The notes under the pieces were generated by a model. It saw only the letters and a program-made list of their open reading frames with translations, made no database searches and was not told where the DNA came from. A DNA stretch of 64,000 nucleotides, from positions 1-64,000 of the forward strand of contig NZ_JAUYZI010000011.1 of the NCBI RefSeq assembly GCF_030700245.1, written 5' to 3'. Each line of letters starts with the position of its first letter. Positions within the stretch are counted from its first letter, which is position 1. The DNA comes from Methylobacterium amylolyticum (lineage in GTDB: Bacteria; Pseudomonadota; Alphaproteobacteria; Rhizobiales; Beijerinckiaceae). Of this stretch, positions 40,732 through 51,066 are shown piece by piece. The translations under genes and the position numbers were made by a program.

Positions 40732-41947
40732 GCCCGGCCGGCGGCACCGCCGTGCCGTCCATCACCGCCTCCGGGCTGCGGTAGCGCTCCGCCGCCGCGC
40801 GCTCGGCGGCACCGAGCCGCTGGGCCTGGAGGTAGGCGCCGAGCTCCCGCCCCCGGGCGACGACGGCCGCGCCGTAGGGGCGGCGGCGCGCGTCGAACGT
40901 TCTGAGCGCCGCGCGAACGTCGCCGTCGGCCGCGCTCACGGCGTCCGTCAGGGCGGCGGCGTCCTCCATCGCCTTGGTCACGCCCATCCCGACATGCGGG
41001 CGCGCGACGAAGGCGGCGTCGCCCAGCAGCGCGACGCCGGGCGCCGGCGCCATGGACGGCATCTCGAGGTCCAGGATCGCTTGGAGGAAGGGGCTCGGGG
41101 CCCGCCGCATGACGTCCGCGAAGGGCGGGGCCAGCACCCGCTCCGCCTCCGCCCGCATCGCCGCCAGGACCTCGGGCCGGATCCGGTTCGGCGGGATGGA
41201 GAGGGCGTGCCGCGCCCCGCCCGTGTCCGTCATGAGGCCCGCGAGGTCCTCCGCGGGCGCCGGCCGATACCACACCGCGTTGAAGAGCCGGGCCCCGGGG
41301 CGCCCGTCCGCGTCGGCCCCCGACACCGGGTAGCCGAGGATCTGCTCGCCGGGCGGCAGGCAGAACGCGAAGTGGTCGCCGATCGCGGCCCGCGTCGCCC
41401 GCGCGAGGTCGGCCATGTCGACCACCGCCCGCCACGCCACGTAGCCGGCATAGGCCGGCGCCACCCCGGGCAGGAAGCCGGCGCGCACGGACGAGTGCAG
41501 GCCGTCGGCGCCGACGAGCAGGTCGCCCGCGACCCGGCCGCCGTCCGCGAAGCGGGCCACGACCGCGTCGCCGTCGCGCTCGACCGCCACGAGGCGCGCC
41601 CCGAGCCGCACCGCGTCGCCCGGCAGGGTCTCCCGCAGCAGGGCGTGGAGGCGCCCCCAGCCCGCGAGCACCTGCGGCAGCGCCCGTTCGGCGACGACCC
41701 GGCCGTCGCGATCCAGCACCCTGCGGACCGCGACCGTCACCCCGAGATCGCGCGGCGCGACCGGTACGCCGCAGCGCGCGAGCACCGCGTGCAGGCCGGG
41801 ATGCGTGACGATGCCGGCCCCGCGGCCGGCGAGCGGCTCGGCGGAGCGCTCGTGGACCGACACGGCGTGTCCGGCCTGGGACAGGAGCCGCGCCGCGGTC
41901 AGGCCCGCGATCGAGCCGCCGATCACCGTGATCGCCAGTCTGCGCAT
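40721..41947 (-). CDS. FAD-dependent monooxygenase
   Basis: The protein has 408 residues. IGGSIAGLTAARLL (9-22) binds the ADP part of FAD, LVGADGLHSSVR is the DG motif, and LLGDAAFVARPHVGMGVTKAMEDA is the GD motif. The SIAG start and RGAGIVTHPGL are typical of the branch that includes 2,6-dihydroxypyridine 3-hydroxylase. It would add one oxygen atom to an aromatic ring with NAD(P)H. Its place beside a molybdenum hydroxylase fits an N-heterocycle route, but this is inference. Confidence 0.87.
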   Translation of the reverse strand: MRRLAITVIGGSIAGLTAARLLSQAGHAVSVHERSAEPLAGRGAGIVTHPGLHAVLARCGVPVAPRDLGVTVAVRRVLDRDGRVVAERALPQVLAGWGRLHALLRETLPGDAVRLGARLVAVERDGDAVVARFADGGRVAGDLLVGADGLHSSVRAGFLPGVAPAYAGYVAWRAVVDMADLARATRAAIGDHFAFCLPPGEQILGYPVSGADADGRPGARLFNAVWYRPAPAEDLAGLMTDTGGARHALSIPPNRIRPEVLAAMRAEAERVLAPPFADVMRRAPSPFLQAILDLEMPSMAPAPGVALLGDAAFVARPHVGMGVTKAMEDAAALTDAVSAADGDVRAALRTFDARRRPYGAAVVARGRELGAYLQAQRLGAAERAAAERYRSPEAVMDGTAVPPAGLTG

Positions 41948-42072
41948 GCATCCCCCGAACGCGATCCCGCTGCCGGGCGAATCTTTTCACGGATTGGTGG
42001 GAAGGGAAGGGGCCGTCCGGTCACCGATCGGCTCCGGTACAGGCACCGTGCGCCTTCGCCGGGCCCGAAGCC

Positions 42073-42204
42073 TCACACGAAGTGCGTCGGCAGCGCCGCG
42101 ACGCGCGCGCACTCGATCAGCGCGAAGGCGAAGCCCGTCGTCAGCGCGGTGGCGATGACCCGGTCCATCGCGGTCATGCCCTTGGTGATCATCGTGGTGG
42201 CCAT
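42073..42204 (-). CDS. 43-residue membrane microprotein ending LPTHFV
   Basis: ATG 42204 follows GAGGGG at 7 bases. The product starts MATTMITKGMTAMDRV, has a hydrophobic helix at about 16-30 and ends AALPTHFV. It shares the C-terminal LPxHFV and general shape with the next upstream small gene, so the two are likely paralogues in one transcript. Function unknown. Confidence 0.6.
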   Translation of the reverse strand: MATTMITKGMTAMDRVIATALTTGFAFALIECARVAALPTHFV

Positions 42205-42249
42205 GGTGCGTCCCCTCAAGTTTATCGTTGTCGGTTGTTTTTGGCGGCT

Positions 42250-42357
42250 TCAGACGAAGTGGATCGGCAGCGCGAAGCTCTGGGCGTAGGTGGCCACGAG
42301 GAGCACGCCGCCGAGTCCGGCGGAGGCGGCGAGGAAGAGGCGCGTCGTCAGGGTCAT
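42250..42357 (-). CDS. 35-residue membrane microprotein ending LPIHFV
   Basis: ATG 42357 has GGAG upstream. The protein starts MTLTTRLFLAASAGLGG, has one hydrophobic helix (about 6-27) and ends FALPIHFV. It precedes the similar 43-residue gene by 45 bases. The shared tail after a membrane helix is the reason to call both real. Confidence 0.6.
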   Translation of the reverse strand: MTLTTRLFLAASAGLGGVLLVATYAQSFALPIHFV

Positions 42358-42751
42358 CGTCGGTCTCCGTCTGTGCCGCGACTGTCTTCGCGGTGTGACG
42401 GTGGTCTACGCTCAAGCTCGGGACGTCGACGTGCTTTGGAACACGCGCGATGCGCAGGTTCGAACCCTGCGTGCCGGGGGGCGTGCGTCGCGGCCGACGG
42501 CGGCCCCCCCCGACGGCTCGGGGCCCGGCGCACGCCCGTGCCGCGTGTGCTCCGGGCTCGGGAGCTGCGGACGGGGCCGGCGATCCGGGATCGCCGTCGA
42601 GGCGGCTCCGTCGCCGTCCGCCCTGTGCGCCGAGCGGGACAGCGAGCATCGCGGATCTGCGCAGGACAAGGCGGCGCGCTCGGCGCCGACCGCCCCTGGA
42701 CGCGCGGCGGTTCCGGGCGAAGAACCGCCGCAGCGGGATAAGGCGGGCGCT
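42358..42751. other. Intergenic stretch with a tRNA-like T-arm
   Basis: At 42454-42470 a perfect T-arm pattern occurs (GCAGG, loop TTCGAAC, CCTGC) followed by GTGCCGG. No acceptor partner, anticodon arm or CCA can be found, so it is either chance or a worn tRNA scrap. The rest of the stretch shows no gene. Confidence 0.35.
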
Positions 42752-43036
42752 TCAGTCCACGCCGCAGGCGAGAAGGTCCCGCCAGCGCTGCTCGGCACTC
42801 TCCCGCGCCTCTTCCTGCCAGCTCTCCTCAGGTGGGATCGCCCCGACCCGGTTCGGCCTCTCACCCGGGAGATGCAGGCTGCGCGGGTCGGCGGACAGCG
42901 CGCCGGTCGTCTCCGGGTCGTTGCCGCAATCCCGGCCGGACGGATCGGCCCCGGCGAGCGCGGGGGCCGCGCACACGACCATCATCGCCGTCAACGCGGC
43001 GAGCGTCTTGGTGATCGTCCTGGAGAGCGTCCTCAT
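42752..43036 (-). CDS. Small secreted protein
   Basis: The product has 94 residues. A signal peptide (charged MRTLSRTITK, then a hydrophobic core, ending CAAPALA at about 28) is followed by a short polar mature part with two Cys (DCGND and the LACGVD end) that could form a disulfide. It has no family I know. The mature C-terminal helix EESWQEEARESAEQRWRDLL is charged. Confidence 0.65.
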   Translation of the reverse strand: MRTLSRTITKTLAALTAMMVVCAAPALAGADPSGRDCGNDPETTGALSADPRSLHLPGERPNRVGAIPPEESWQEEARESAEQRWRDLLACGVD

Positions 43037-43286
43037 GACAACGACCAGAGAATCCTGACACACCGGAACGAGCGCGACCGCGGCCCGGGGGCGGGGTCGC
43101 GCGGGGCCGGTCGGCTTACCGGACGGGGCTCGGCCGGGACAGGTCCGCACCCATGGGCGTGGCGCATGCGGTCCCCGAGTTGGGCGGCCTTGACCCCGGT
43201 GCCGGTGCGTCGTGACCGCGGCTTGCGGATCGCACCGCGTCGGCGCAAGACTCGCGCGGGACAAGACTTGCGCGGGAGGTGGGCCG

Positions 43287-43541
43287 ATGCTCGACACCCT
43301 CGCCGTGGCGGCCGGCCTCGCCGCCGCGTTCACGCTGGGCGGCTTCGCGATCTCCCGGGCCGGACCGCACGCGGACCACGCGACGGCGATCCTGGCTTCG
43401 GTCGCGGTCGGGCTCGGGATGCTGGCGCTGATCGGCGGGCTCGCTCGGCTCGACGCGCAGGGGCCTTCCGTCTCGCAGGCCGATCCCCGCCCGGATTACG
43501 GGATGAGCTGGCGTCCGCCGGCGCGGGTGCCGGTGAACTAG
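43287..43541 (+). CDS. Small membrane protein with two helices
   Basis: The protein has 84 residues, with hydrophobic segments at about 4-23 and 33-52, a His pair in the loop (GPHADHA) and a Pro-rich tail. GGGAGGTGGG precedes the ATG. It is divergent from the small secreted protein. Unknown function. Confidence 0.55.
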   Translation: MLDTLAVAAGLAAAFTLGGFAISRAGPHADHATAILASVAVGLGMLALIGGLARLDAQGPSVSQADPRPDYGMSWRPPARVPVN

Positions 43542-44011
43542 ACCTGCGCGCCGCCGAAGTGGATGCCGGTTCGGCGAAAGAGAGCGCGTCGAAACAAGGA
43601 CTTGGAGCTGCGGACGATCGCAACGCCACGGCCCACGACAGTTCGTACCGGGCGGCGCATCCGACCCTGTTCCTCATCCTGAGGTGCCCGCGAGAGCGGG
43701 CCTCGAAGGAGGGCTCCAGGGATCGCGGCGCCCTCTGGAGGGCTCCTTCGAGGCCCCTTGCCACGGCAAGGGGCGCCTCAGGATGAGGGGGTCTGATGGG
43801 ATCCGCGGGGCTGTACCCCGGACTGTCGTGTACTCTGCGCAACGCGGCCGGGAACAGCTCTAGTTCCGCGCACAAGAGGCCAGCGCCCACCGCCGAAGGC
43901 CGTTCCCGATACCAGATAGGCGGGGGATCGCCCGACACGGACGGCGCGTCCCGCGACGCATCTCTGGAATCCGGGTGTCTGCGGCGCGGGACTGTGCTAT
44001 GGCTGGCCGCG
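43542..44011. other. Repeat-bearing intergenic stretch
   Basis: This 470-base stretch has no gene. It begins with a stretch (43552-43610, including GAAGTGGATGCCGGTTCGGC) that looks like a dispersed repeat of Rhizobiales genomes, from memory only, then holds the 211-bp palindromic element described separately. The metal-efflux operon starts after it. Confidence 0.5.
43627..43837 (+). repeat. MITE-like palindromic repeat, copy 1
   Basis: The outer ends are inverted repeats: CACGGCCCACGACAG (43627-43641) and CTGTCGTGTACTCTG (43823-43837). Inside, CCTCATCCTGAGG (43672-43684) and CCTCAGGATGAGG (43776-43788) form a nested palindrome around further GGCCTCGAAGGAG/CTCCTTCGAGGCC arms. There is no coding frame. 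An inverted second copy lies at 62859-63065. Confidence 0.8.
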
Positions 44012-44389
44012 ATGTCAGGCTGCTGCACCCTCTGGCGCAGGTTCGCGACGATCCTTCAGGTCGTCGCGCTCGTCGGCATGGCCTTCGTCACCGGGGCTCA
44101 CAGCCACCGCGGCGAGGTCACGGCCGGCCACGTCCGGTCCGCAACCGTCGACCTGCCGGCACAGGCGGTCGAGCGCGTCCTCCAGGCGAGCCCGTCGGAC
44201 GACGCCCACGAGAGCGCGGGACCGACGGCCGGCCTCGATTGCTGCCAGCACCACACGATGCGGCTGAGCGGCGAGAGCGCTCCTACCGTCACGCGGACGC
44301 TCGGCCGGATCCTGGCCGGCATCCGCGCCGTGACCTTCGACAGCGTCCCGCCCGAGAGCCAGGCCGAGCCGCCCAGACCCTTCGCCTGA
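44012..44389 (+). CDS. Hypothetical exported protein at the head of the metal-efflux operon
   Basis: The protein has 125 residues. A hydrophobic segment at about 8-28 is a signal or anchor. The rest has HSHRGEVTAGH and LDCCQHHTM, His and Cys patches that could bind metal. It lies 78 bases before the adaptor gene, on the same strand. A GTG start at 43994 is an alternative. Similar small proteins precede other heavy-metal RND operons, but no family name can be given. Confidence 0.6.
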   Translation: MSGCCTLWRRFATILQVVALVGMAFVTGAHSHRGEVTAGHVRSATVDLPAQAVERVLQASPSDDAHESAGPTAGLDCCQHHTMRLSGESAPTVTRTLGRILAGIRAVTFDSVPPESQAEPPRPFA

Positions 44390-44467
44390 GGTCTGCGCGC
44401 CGCCGCGCGCGCCGAACGGCTCGGCCCGACGCGGCGCCGCGCCCGTCTCCGCGAAGGTCCATGTCCC

Positions 44468-46183
44468 ATGATCGCTCCGATAGCCCCCGCCCTGCGGGCG
44501 GCCGCGCTCGCCCTCTGCCTGTGCACCGGGCTGGCGCCGCCCGCCGTCGCGCATGACGGCCACGACCACGGCGACGCGGCCGGCGCGCCCCCCGCCGCGG
44601 CGGCGCCCCGGGCTGCGTCGAGCACCGACGCCCTCGAACTGGTCGCGATCGCCCGCAACGGGAGACTGACCGTCTATCTCGACCGGGTCGCGACCAACGA
44701 GCCGGTGACCGGCGCCGTCGTCCGGGCCGAGACGCCCGACGGCCCGGCGGAGGCGGCACCGCTGCCGGACGGCGGTTACGGGCTGGACGCGCACTGGAGC
44801 GAGCGGCCGGGCGAGCACGAGGTGCTGTTCACCGTCGCCGCGGACGGCGGCGCGGACGTGTTCCCCGTCACCCTGGTCGTGCCCGAGGCGCCCGCCGAGC
44901 CGGCGGGCTCCGGCGCCTCGGCCTGGGCGGTGGGGCTCGCGGCGGCCCACGACTTCGAGCGTCACCTCCGGGATGCGGATCCGCTGCCGCTGGCGGTGGG
45001 CGGCGGGGGCTTCCTGCTCGGCATCGCGGCGACCCTGCTCGCCCGGCGGCGGCGCCTCGTGCCCGCCGCCGCCCTGGTGGCGCTCGTCCTCGCCATGCTG
45101 CTGGCGCCGCGCGCCTTCGCGGGCGAGGGCCACGACCATGGCGGGACAGCCCCCAAGACCATGGCCTTCACCGGCGCCGGCCAGGACCTGGCGCGGCGGC
45201 GGCCGGACGGGTCGGTCTTCGTGCCCAAGCCGACCCAGCGCGTGCTGGCCGTCCGCACCGTCGTGACGGCGGACGGGACCCTGCACCGCACCGTCGAGCT
45301 GCCCGGGCGGATCGTGCCCGATCCGAGCGCGAGCGGCGTCGTCCAGTCCTCGGTGGGCGGGCGGCTGTCGACGCCGGAGTCGGGGATCTTCCCCCGCCTC
45401 GGCACCCGCGTGCGCAAGGGCGAGATCCTGGCCTACGTCACCCCGCCGGTCCAGGCGGTCGACATGTCCGACATGCGCCAGCGCCAGGGCGAACTCGACC
45501 AGCAGATCGCCATCCTGGAGCGTCGGGTCGAGCGCTTCCGCAAGCTCGCGCCGGGCGGCTCGGTCTCGCAGGTGCAACTGGAAGACGCACAGGCCGAGCT
45601 GAAGGGGCTGCTCGACCGCCGTGCCGCCCTCGACAGCATCCGCCAGCAGCCGGAGGCCCTGAAGGCGCCGGTGGACGGGGTCATCGCCGAGGCGAGCGCG
45701 GTGGCCGGGCAGATGGCGAGCCCCGGCGTGCAGGTGTTCCAGATCGTCGATCCCGCCCGGCTCTGGGTCGAGGCGCTGAGCTTCGACGCGGTGGCGGGCG
45801 GGCAGGACGCCACCGCCCGCTTGGCCGACGGACGGGTGCTGCGGCTCGCCTTCATGGGCGCGGGCCTCGCCGACCGCAGCCAGGCGGTGCCGATGCACTT
45901 CGCCGTGCAGGACGCGCCGCCGGAATTGCGCACCGGGCAGTTCGTCACCGTGCTCGCCGGCACCGACGTGCAGCGGACGGGGCTGGCGCTGCCGCGCACG
46001 AGCGTGGTGCGGGGGGGCAACGGCCAGAGCATCGTCTACGAGCACACCGCGCCCGAGACGTTCGCGCCGCGCGAGGTCAGGGTCGAGCCGCTCGACGCCG
46101 CGCGCGTCCTCGTGGTGTCGGGGCTCGCCCCGGGGCGACGGGTCGTGACCCAGGGCGCCGAACTCCTCAATCAGGTCCGCTGA
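44468..46183 (+). CDS. RND efflux periplasmic adaptor with N-terminal His-rich domain
   Basis: The protein has 571 residues. A signal peptide ends near [10 protein letters not shown], a His-rich metal tail. Residues about 50-145 form a beta-rich domain. Two hydrophobic segments (about 177-192 and 198-215) follow, then a second His-rich patch (GEGHDHGG). From about 255 it is a normal HlyD/CzcB-type adaptor: barrel-sandwich halves and a coiled coil ([21 protein letters not shown]). Usual adaptors have about 400 residues, so an extra sensor-like or metal-loading module seems fused at the N-terminus. The gene ends 10 bases before the pump gene. Confidence 0.85.
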   Translation: MIAPIAPALRAAALALCLCTGLAPPAVAHDGHDHGDAAGAPPAAAAPRAASSTDALELVAIARNGRLTVYLDRVATNEPVTGAVVRAETPDGPAEAAPLPDGGYGLDAHWSERPGEHEVLFTVAADGGADVFPVTLVVPEAPAEPAGSGASAWAVGLAAAHDFERHLRDADPLPLAVGGGGFLLGIAATLLARRRRLVPAAALVALVLAMLLAPRAFAGEGHDHGGTAPKTMAFTGAGQDLARRRPDGSVFVPKPTQRVLAVRTVVTADGTLHRTVELPGRIVPDPSASGVVQSSVGGRLSTPESGIFPRLGTRVRKGEILAYVTPPVQAVDMSDMRQRQGELDQQIAILERRVERFRKLAPGGSVSQVQLEDAQAELKGLLDRRAALDSIRQQPEALKAPVDGVIAEASAVAGQMASPGVQVFQIVDPARLWVEALSFDAVAGGQDATARLADGRVLRLAFMGAGLADRSQAVPMHFAVQDAPPELRTGQFVTVLAGTDVQRTGLALPRTSVVRGGNGQSIVYEHTAPETFAPREVRVEPLDAARVLVVSGLAPGRRVVTQGAELLNQVR

Positions 46184-46193
46184 GGAGGCGCGC

Positions 46194-49100
46194 ATGTTCA
46201 CGCTGCTGGTCACGCAATCGCTGCGCAACCGCCTGCTCGTGCTGGCGCTCGCGGCAATCCTCGTCGTCTACGGCGCCTATACGGCGACCAAGCTGCCGGT
46301 CGACGTGTTCCCCGACCTGAACCGCCCGACGGTCACGATCATGACCGAGGCCGAGGGGCTGGCGCCGCAGGAGGTCGAGCAGCTCGTCACGTTCCCGCTC
46401 GAGACGCAGATGAACGGGCTGCCCGGCGTGACCCGCGTCCGCTCGGTCTCCGGCGTCGGCCTGTCGGTGGTCTACGTCGAGTTCGACTGGGGCACCGACA
46501 TCTACCGCAACCGCCAGCAGGTCTCCGAGCGCCTCGCGATGGTGCGCCCGCAACTGCCGCCGACGGTCAACCCGACCATGGGCCCGGTCTCCTCGATCAT
46601 GGGCCAGATCGTCATGGTGGCGGTCAGCGGCGGCTCGGTCTCGCCGATGCAGTTGCGGGAACTCGCCGACTTCACCATCCGCCCGCGGCTGCTCGCGATC
46701 CCGGGGGTCGCGCAGGTCATCCCGATGGGCGGCGAGGTGCGCCAGTTCCGCGTCGCGCCCCAGCCCACGGCCCTGCGCGCGCTCGGCGTGACCCAGGCGC
46801 AGCTCGAAGGCGCGCTCGCGCAGTTCGGCACCAACACCGGCGGCGGCTTCGTCGACCAGCACGCCCGCGAGTACCTGATCCGCAACCTCGGCCGGACCAT
46901 GGAGCTCGACGACCTGCGCAACATGGTCGTGGCGACCGTGGCCGGGCGGCCGATCTTCCTGCGGCAGGTCGCCGACGTGTCCTTCGCCGCGCGGGTGAAG
47001 CGGGGCGACGCCGGCTACATGGGCGCGCCCGCGGTCGTGGTCTCGGTCGAGAAGCAGCCCGGCGTCGACACGCTCCGGCTCACGCGCGAGGTCGAGCGGG
47101 CGGTGGGCGAGATCACCGCCAACCTCAACGCCTGCGGGCCGGGGCCGGGCAAGGCCGCCGCAGGACCCGCCGCAGCAGGACCCGCCGCCGCCGGACCCAC
47201 CCTCGCCGAGCCGGCCGGCGAGGCCTGCGCCTTCCGCGGCGTGCGCGCGGACAGGCTGATCTTCCGGCAGGCGAACTTCATCGAGACCTCGATCCGCAAC
47301 GTCGAGACGGTGCTGATCGAGGCCGTCGTCGTGGTGGCGGTGGTGCTGTTCGCCTTCCTGCTCAACGTGCGCACCACCGCGATCTCGCTGACCGCGATCC
47401 CGGTCTCGATCCTGGCGACCGCGATCGTGTTCCACGCCGCCGGCCTGTCGATCAACACGATGACGCTGGGCGGCCTCGCCATCGCCATCGGCGAGCTCGT
47501 CGACGACGCGGTGGTCGACGTCGAGAACATCTTCCGGCGCCTCGGCGAGAACCGCGCGATGGGCAGCCCGCGGCCGGTCTTCGACGTGGTCGTCGCCGCC
47601 TCGAACGAGGTGCGCTCGGGCATCGTCTACGCGACGATGGTGATCGTCCTCGTGTTCGTGCCGCTGTTCGCGCTGTCGGGCATCGAGGGGCGGCTGTTCG
47701 CGCCCCTGGGGCAGGCCTACATCGTCTCGATCCTGGCGAGCCTCGTCGTCTCGATCACCCTGACCCCGGTGCTCGCCTACTACCTGCTGCCGGGTCTGAC
47801 GCGCCTGGAGGCGCACGAGAGCGGCCTCGTCCGGGTGCTCAAGCGGGCGAACGCGGCGGTGCTGCGCGCCCTGCTCGGCCGCGCCCGGCCGGTGATGCTG
47901 GTGGCGGGCCTCGCGGTGGCGGCGGCGGGCCTCGCGGCCCTCTACCTGCCGCGGACCTTCCTGCCGCCGTTCAACGAGGGCTCGTTCACGGTCAACATGA
48001 CCTTCACCCCCGGCATCTCGCTGGCCGAGAGCAACCGGATCGGCCTCGTCGCCGAGCGCCTGCTCCTGGAGATGCCGGACGTGCGCTCGGTGGGCCGACG
48101 CACCGGCCGGGCCGAACTCGACGAGCACGCCGAGGGCGTCCACTCCTCGGATCTGGAGATCGACCTCAAGCCCGGGGCGCGGCCCAAGCCCGAGCTGGTG
48201 GCCGACATCCGCGGCCGCCTCGCGGTGCTGCCGGTCAACGTCAACGTCGGCCAGCCGATCTCGCACCGGCTCGACCACATGCTGTCGGGCGTGCGCGCCG
48301 AGATCGCCCTCAAGATCTTCGGGGAGGATCTCGACACCCTGCGCGCGCTGGCCGACGACCTGAGCGGGCGCATGGCGGACATCCCCGGCATCGCCGACCT
48401 CCAGGTCGAGCGGCAGGTGCTGATCCCGCAACTGGAGATCCGCGTCGACTACAACAGGGCCGCCCTGTACGGCGTGCAGCCGGCGGCGCTCGTCGAGCAG
48501 TTGAGCCGCCTGTCGAACGGGCAGGTGGTCTCGCGCGTCGTGGACGGCTACCGCCGCTTCGACGTGGTGATGCGGCTCTCGGACGCGATGCGCACGACGC
48601 AGCGGCTCGGCGACCTGCTGATCGAGACGCCCTCGGGCTGGGTGCCGGCCCGGCAGATCGCCGACATCCGCGAGACCGACGGCCCGAACCAGATCCTGCG
48701 CGAGAACGCCCGCCGCCGCATCGTCGTGCAGGCCAACACGCAGGCGGGCGCCGACATGGGCGCCGTCGTCGCGGCGATCCGCGCGCGCGTGGCGGCGGCC
48801 GACCTGCCGAACGGGTACACCGTCCAACTGGAGGGCGCGTTCCAGGCGCAGGCCGAAGCGTCCCGGGTCATCGGCCTGCTGTCGCTGCTCTCGCTCGCCC
48901 TGGTCTTCGCCCTGCTCTACAGCCGCTACCGGTCGGTCGTGTTCACGCTGATCATCCTCGGCAGCATCCCGCTGGCGCTGATCGGCTCGGTGGCGGCGCT
49001 GTGGATCGCGGGGCAGCCGCTGTCGGTGGCCTCCATGATCGGGTTCATCACGCTCACCGGCATCGCCACCCGCAACGGCATCCTCAAGATCAGCCACTAC

Positions 49101-49442
49101 CTGAACCTCGCGATCCACGAGGGGGTGCCGTTCGGGCGGGACCTGGTGATCCGCGGCAGCCTGGAGCGGCTGGCGCCGGTGCTGATGACGGCGCTCTCGG
49201 CCGGCGTGGCGCTGGTGCCGCTGCTGATCGGGGCCGACGCGCCGGGCAAGGAGATCCTGCACCCGGTGGCGGTGGCGATCTTCGGCGGCCTGATCAGCGC
49301 GACGCTGCTCGACACGGTGCTGACCCCGGTCCTGTTCCTGGCCTTCGGGCGCAGGCCCCTGGAGCGTCTGCGGGACGAGGTGCTCCGCCGCCCCGGACCC
49401 GCCGCCACGGCCGAACGCGGCGCCCCCGCCGGGGCGTTCTGA
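46194..49442 (+). CDS. Heavy-metal efflux RND pump (CzcA/CusA family)
   Basis: The 1082-residue pump has 12 membrane helices and two large periplasmic loops. [20 protein letters not shown] near 39-58 is the family start. [15 protein letters not shown] near 428-442 is the helix-4 proton-relay motif of the heavy-metal branch; the AIG..VDD form differs from the DFG..DG form of CzcA and the VDAA form of CusA, so the metal is not certain. Around 316-342 there is a low-complexity Ala/Gly/Pro insertion ([15 protein letters not shown]). It exports metal across the envelope with the adaptor gene; no outer-membrane factor is adjacent. Confidence 0.92.
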   Translation: MFTLLVTQSLRNRLLVLALAAILVVYGAYTATKLPVDVFPDLNRPTVTIMTEAEGLAPQEVEQLVTFPLETQMNGLPGVTRVRSVSGVGLSVVYVEFDWGTDIYRNRQQVSERLAMVRPQLPPTVNPTMGPVSSIMGQIVMVAVSGGSVSPMQLRELADFTIRPRLLAIPGVAQVIPMGGEVRQFRVAPQPTALRALGVTQAQLEGALAQFGTNTGGGFVDQHAREYLIRNLGRTMELDDLRNMVVATVAGRPIFLRQVADVSFAARVKRGDAGYMGAPAVVVSVEKQPGVDTLRLTREVERAVGEITANLNACGPGPGKAAAGPAAAGPAAAGPTLAEPAGEACAFRGVRADRLIFRQANFIETSIRNVETVLIEAVVVVAVVLFAFLLNVRTTAISLTAIPVSILATAIVFHAAGLSINTMTLGGLAIAIGELVDDAVVDVENIFRRLGENRAMGSPRPVFDVVVAASNEVRSGIVYATMVIVLVFVPLFALSGIEGRLFAPLGQAYIVSILASLVVSITLTPVLAYYLLPGLTRLEAHESGLVRVLKRANAAVLRALLGRARPVMLVAGLAVAAAGLAALYLPRTFLPPFNEGSFTVNMTFTPGISLAESNRIGLVAERLLLEMPDVRSVGRRTGRAELDEHAEGVHSSDLEIDLKPGARPKPELVADIRGRLAVLPVNVNVGQPISHRLDHMLSGVRAEIALKIFGEDLDTLRALADDLSGRMADIPGIADLQVERQVLIPQLEIRVDYNRAALYGVQPAALVEQLSRLSNGQVVSRVVDGYRRFDVVMRLSDAMRTTQRLGDLLIETPSGWVPARQIADIRETDGPNQILRENARRRIVVQANTQAGADMGAVVAAIRARVAAADLPNGYTVQLEGAFQAQAEASRVIGLLSLLSLALVFALLYSRYRSVVFTLIILGSIPLALIGSVAALWIAGQPLSVASMIGFITLTGIATRNGILKISHYLNLAIHEGVPFGRDLVIRGSLERLAPVLMTALSAGVALVPLLIGADAPGKEILHPVAVAIFGGLISATLLDTVLTPVLFLAFGRRPLERLRDEVLRRPGPAATAERGAPAGAF

Positions 49443-49478
49443 ACCCGCGACACCTTCGACGAGGAGAGGACGGATACC

Positions 49479-49838
49479 ATGCGCGCACACCTGTTCCCGG
49501 CGGCCCTCGCGGCTGTCGTCATCGCTGCGCCCTGCCTCGCGGCCGGCCCGAACGGCGGGGCGACGGTGGTGGCGGACGGCCACCCGGTCGAGTTCGTGGC
49601 CACCGACGCCGGCCTGACGTTCTTCCTGACCGGCGAGGACGGCAAGCCGGTCGACACCGCCGGCCTGACGGCCAAGGCGTTCGTGACGGCCGGCGGCAGG
49701 ACCGAGACCCTGGTCCTGAAGCCGGCCGCCCCGAACCGCCTCGCCGCCGACCTGAAGGCGCCGCTGCCGCCGGGCGCCAAGGTCGTGCTGTCGACCAGGG
49801 TGCACGGCCACACCCTTCAGGCTCGCTTCGAGCGGTAG
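49479..49838 (+). CDS. Small periplasmic protein of the metal-efflux operon
   Basis: The protein has 119 residues with a signal peptide ending near CLAAGPNGG. The mature domain is beta-rich (HPVEFVATDAGLTFFLTGEDG, TETLVLKPAAPNRL) and contains a VHGHTLQARF end. It resembles the beta domain near the start of the adaptor gene (residues 50-145) in strand pattern and follows the pump gene by 36 bases, so it may be a periplasmic metal carrier. No known family name is assigned. Confidence 0.65.
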   Translation: MRAHLFPAALAAVVIAAPCLAAGPNGGATVVADGHPVEFVATDAGLTFFLTGEDGKPVDTAGLTAKAFVTAGGRTETLVLKPAAPNRLAADLKAPLPPGAKVVLSTRVHGHTLQARFER

Positions 49839-49992
49839 CCCACCGGCCGCGTGACGGCGTCGACGGCGGGCGGTTCCGGGTCCGGGGGCCTGACTTCGCG
49901 GCGCGATCCTCAAGCGCTCGCCTACCAAACCGGCTCCGGCGTCGCTAGCGTGACGGCTCCGACGCGGAGATCGGTCGTTCTGGGGGGAGTGG

Positions 49993-51066
49993 ATGGGCGT
50001 CCTGAGCCTGTTGCGGATCGCGGCCGCGGGTGCGGTCCTGTCGCTGACCGCTCTCGCGGCGAGCGCCGCGGACTACCCGGCGCCGAAGGAGGGCGACTGG
50101 ACCGTCCGGGATTTCAAGTTCCACACCGGCGAGATCCTGCCCGAACTGCGCCTCCACTACACCACGGTCGGGGATCCGAAGGGCGAGCCGGTGGTCGTCC
50201 TGCACGGCACGACCGGATCGGCAGCCAGCATGCTCACGCCCGGCTTCGCCGGCGAGCTGTTCGGTCCCGGCCAGCCGCTCGACGCGACCAAGTACTTCAT
50301 CGTCATCCCGGACGCGATCGGCCACGGGAAATCCTCCAAGCCCTCCGACGGGCTGAAGGCGAAGTTCCCGAAGTACGACTACGACGACATGGCGCAAGCC
50401 CAGTACAGGCTGCTCAGGGAGCATCTCGGCCTCGACCACGTCCGCCTGATCATCGGCAACTCGATGGGCGGCATGCACGCCTGGATCCTGGGCGTTCGGC
50501 ACCCCGGATACATGGATGCGCTCGTTCCGATGGCGTCGCAGCCGACCGAGATGGCGGGCCGCAACTGGATGATGCGCCGGCTGCTGATCGAGACCATCCG
50601 GCGCGATCCGGCCTATGCCGACGGCGCGTACACCGCCCAGCCGCCGTCCCTGCGGGTCGCCAACGTTTTCTTCGCGCTGGGCACCAGCGGCGGCACGCTG
50701 GCGCTCCAGAAGCAGGGGTCGACGGGTGAACGGGCCGACAGGCTCGTGGACGCGCGCCTGGCGGCGCCGTTCGGTGCCGACGCCAACGATTACGTCTATC
50801 AATGGGAATCGTCGCGCGGCTACGATCCCTCGCCGGGCCTGGAGCGGATCGAGGCCGCGGTTCTGGCCATCAACGCCGCCGACGACGAGCGCAATCTGCC
50901 CGAGACCGGGATCATGGAGCGCGCGATGAAGCGCGTGAAGAACGGCCGCCTGTACCTGATCCCAGCGAGCGACGAGACCGCGGGCCACGGCACCACCGCC
51001 CTGGCCAAGTTCTACAAGCAGCAGCTCCGAGACTTCCTGCAAGCCGCACCGAAACGGGCGATGTAG
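49993..51066 (+). CDS. Alpha/beta hydrolase, MetX-like, exported
   Basis: The protein has 357 residues. A signal peptide covers about 1-25 (ALAASAADYPAP). The fold resembles homoserine O-acetyltransferase: LHGTTGSAASM is the oxyanion region, GNSMGGMHAW holds the Ser nucleophile near residue 158, an Asp lies in INAADDERN, and the His in AGHGTT. Being exported, it is unlikely to act in methionine synthesis and is more likely an esterase or hydrolase of unknown substrate. It has its own promoter region after the metal operon. Confidence 0.85.
   Translation: MGVLSLLRIAAAGAVLSLTALAASAADYPAPKEGDWTVRDFKFHTGEILPELRLHYTTVGDPKGEPVVVLHGTTGSAASMLTPGFAGELFGPGQPLDATKYFIVIPDAIGHGKSSKPSDGLKAKFPKYDYDDMAQAQYRLLREHLGLDHVRLIIGNSMGGMHAWILGVRHPGYMDALVPMASQPTEMAGRNWMMRRLLIETIRRDPAYADGAYTAQPPSLRVANVFFALGTSGGTLALQKQGSTGERADRLVDARLAAPFGADANDYVYQWESSRGYDPSPGLERIEAAVLAINAADDERNLPETGIMERAMKRVKNGRLYLIPASDETAGHGTTALAKFYKQQLRDFLQAAPKRAM

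Noticed and set aside
42454..42470. A tRNA gene
   Set aside because: Only the T-arm can be built; D-arm, anticodon arm, acceptor pairing and CCA are missing.
46167..49928. A 1253-codon minus-strand open frame opposite the RND pump
   Set aside because: Its composition is Arg/His/Gln/Asp-rich with no domain, typical of the reverse frame of GC-rich coding DNA. The plus strand encodes a complete, motif-rich pump.
49993..51066. Homoserine O-acetyltransferase (MetX)
   Set aside because: The fold matches, but an export signal and the lack of methionine genes nearby make a biosynthetic role unlikely.
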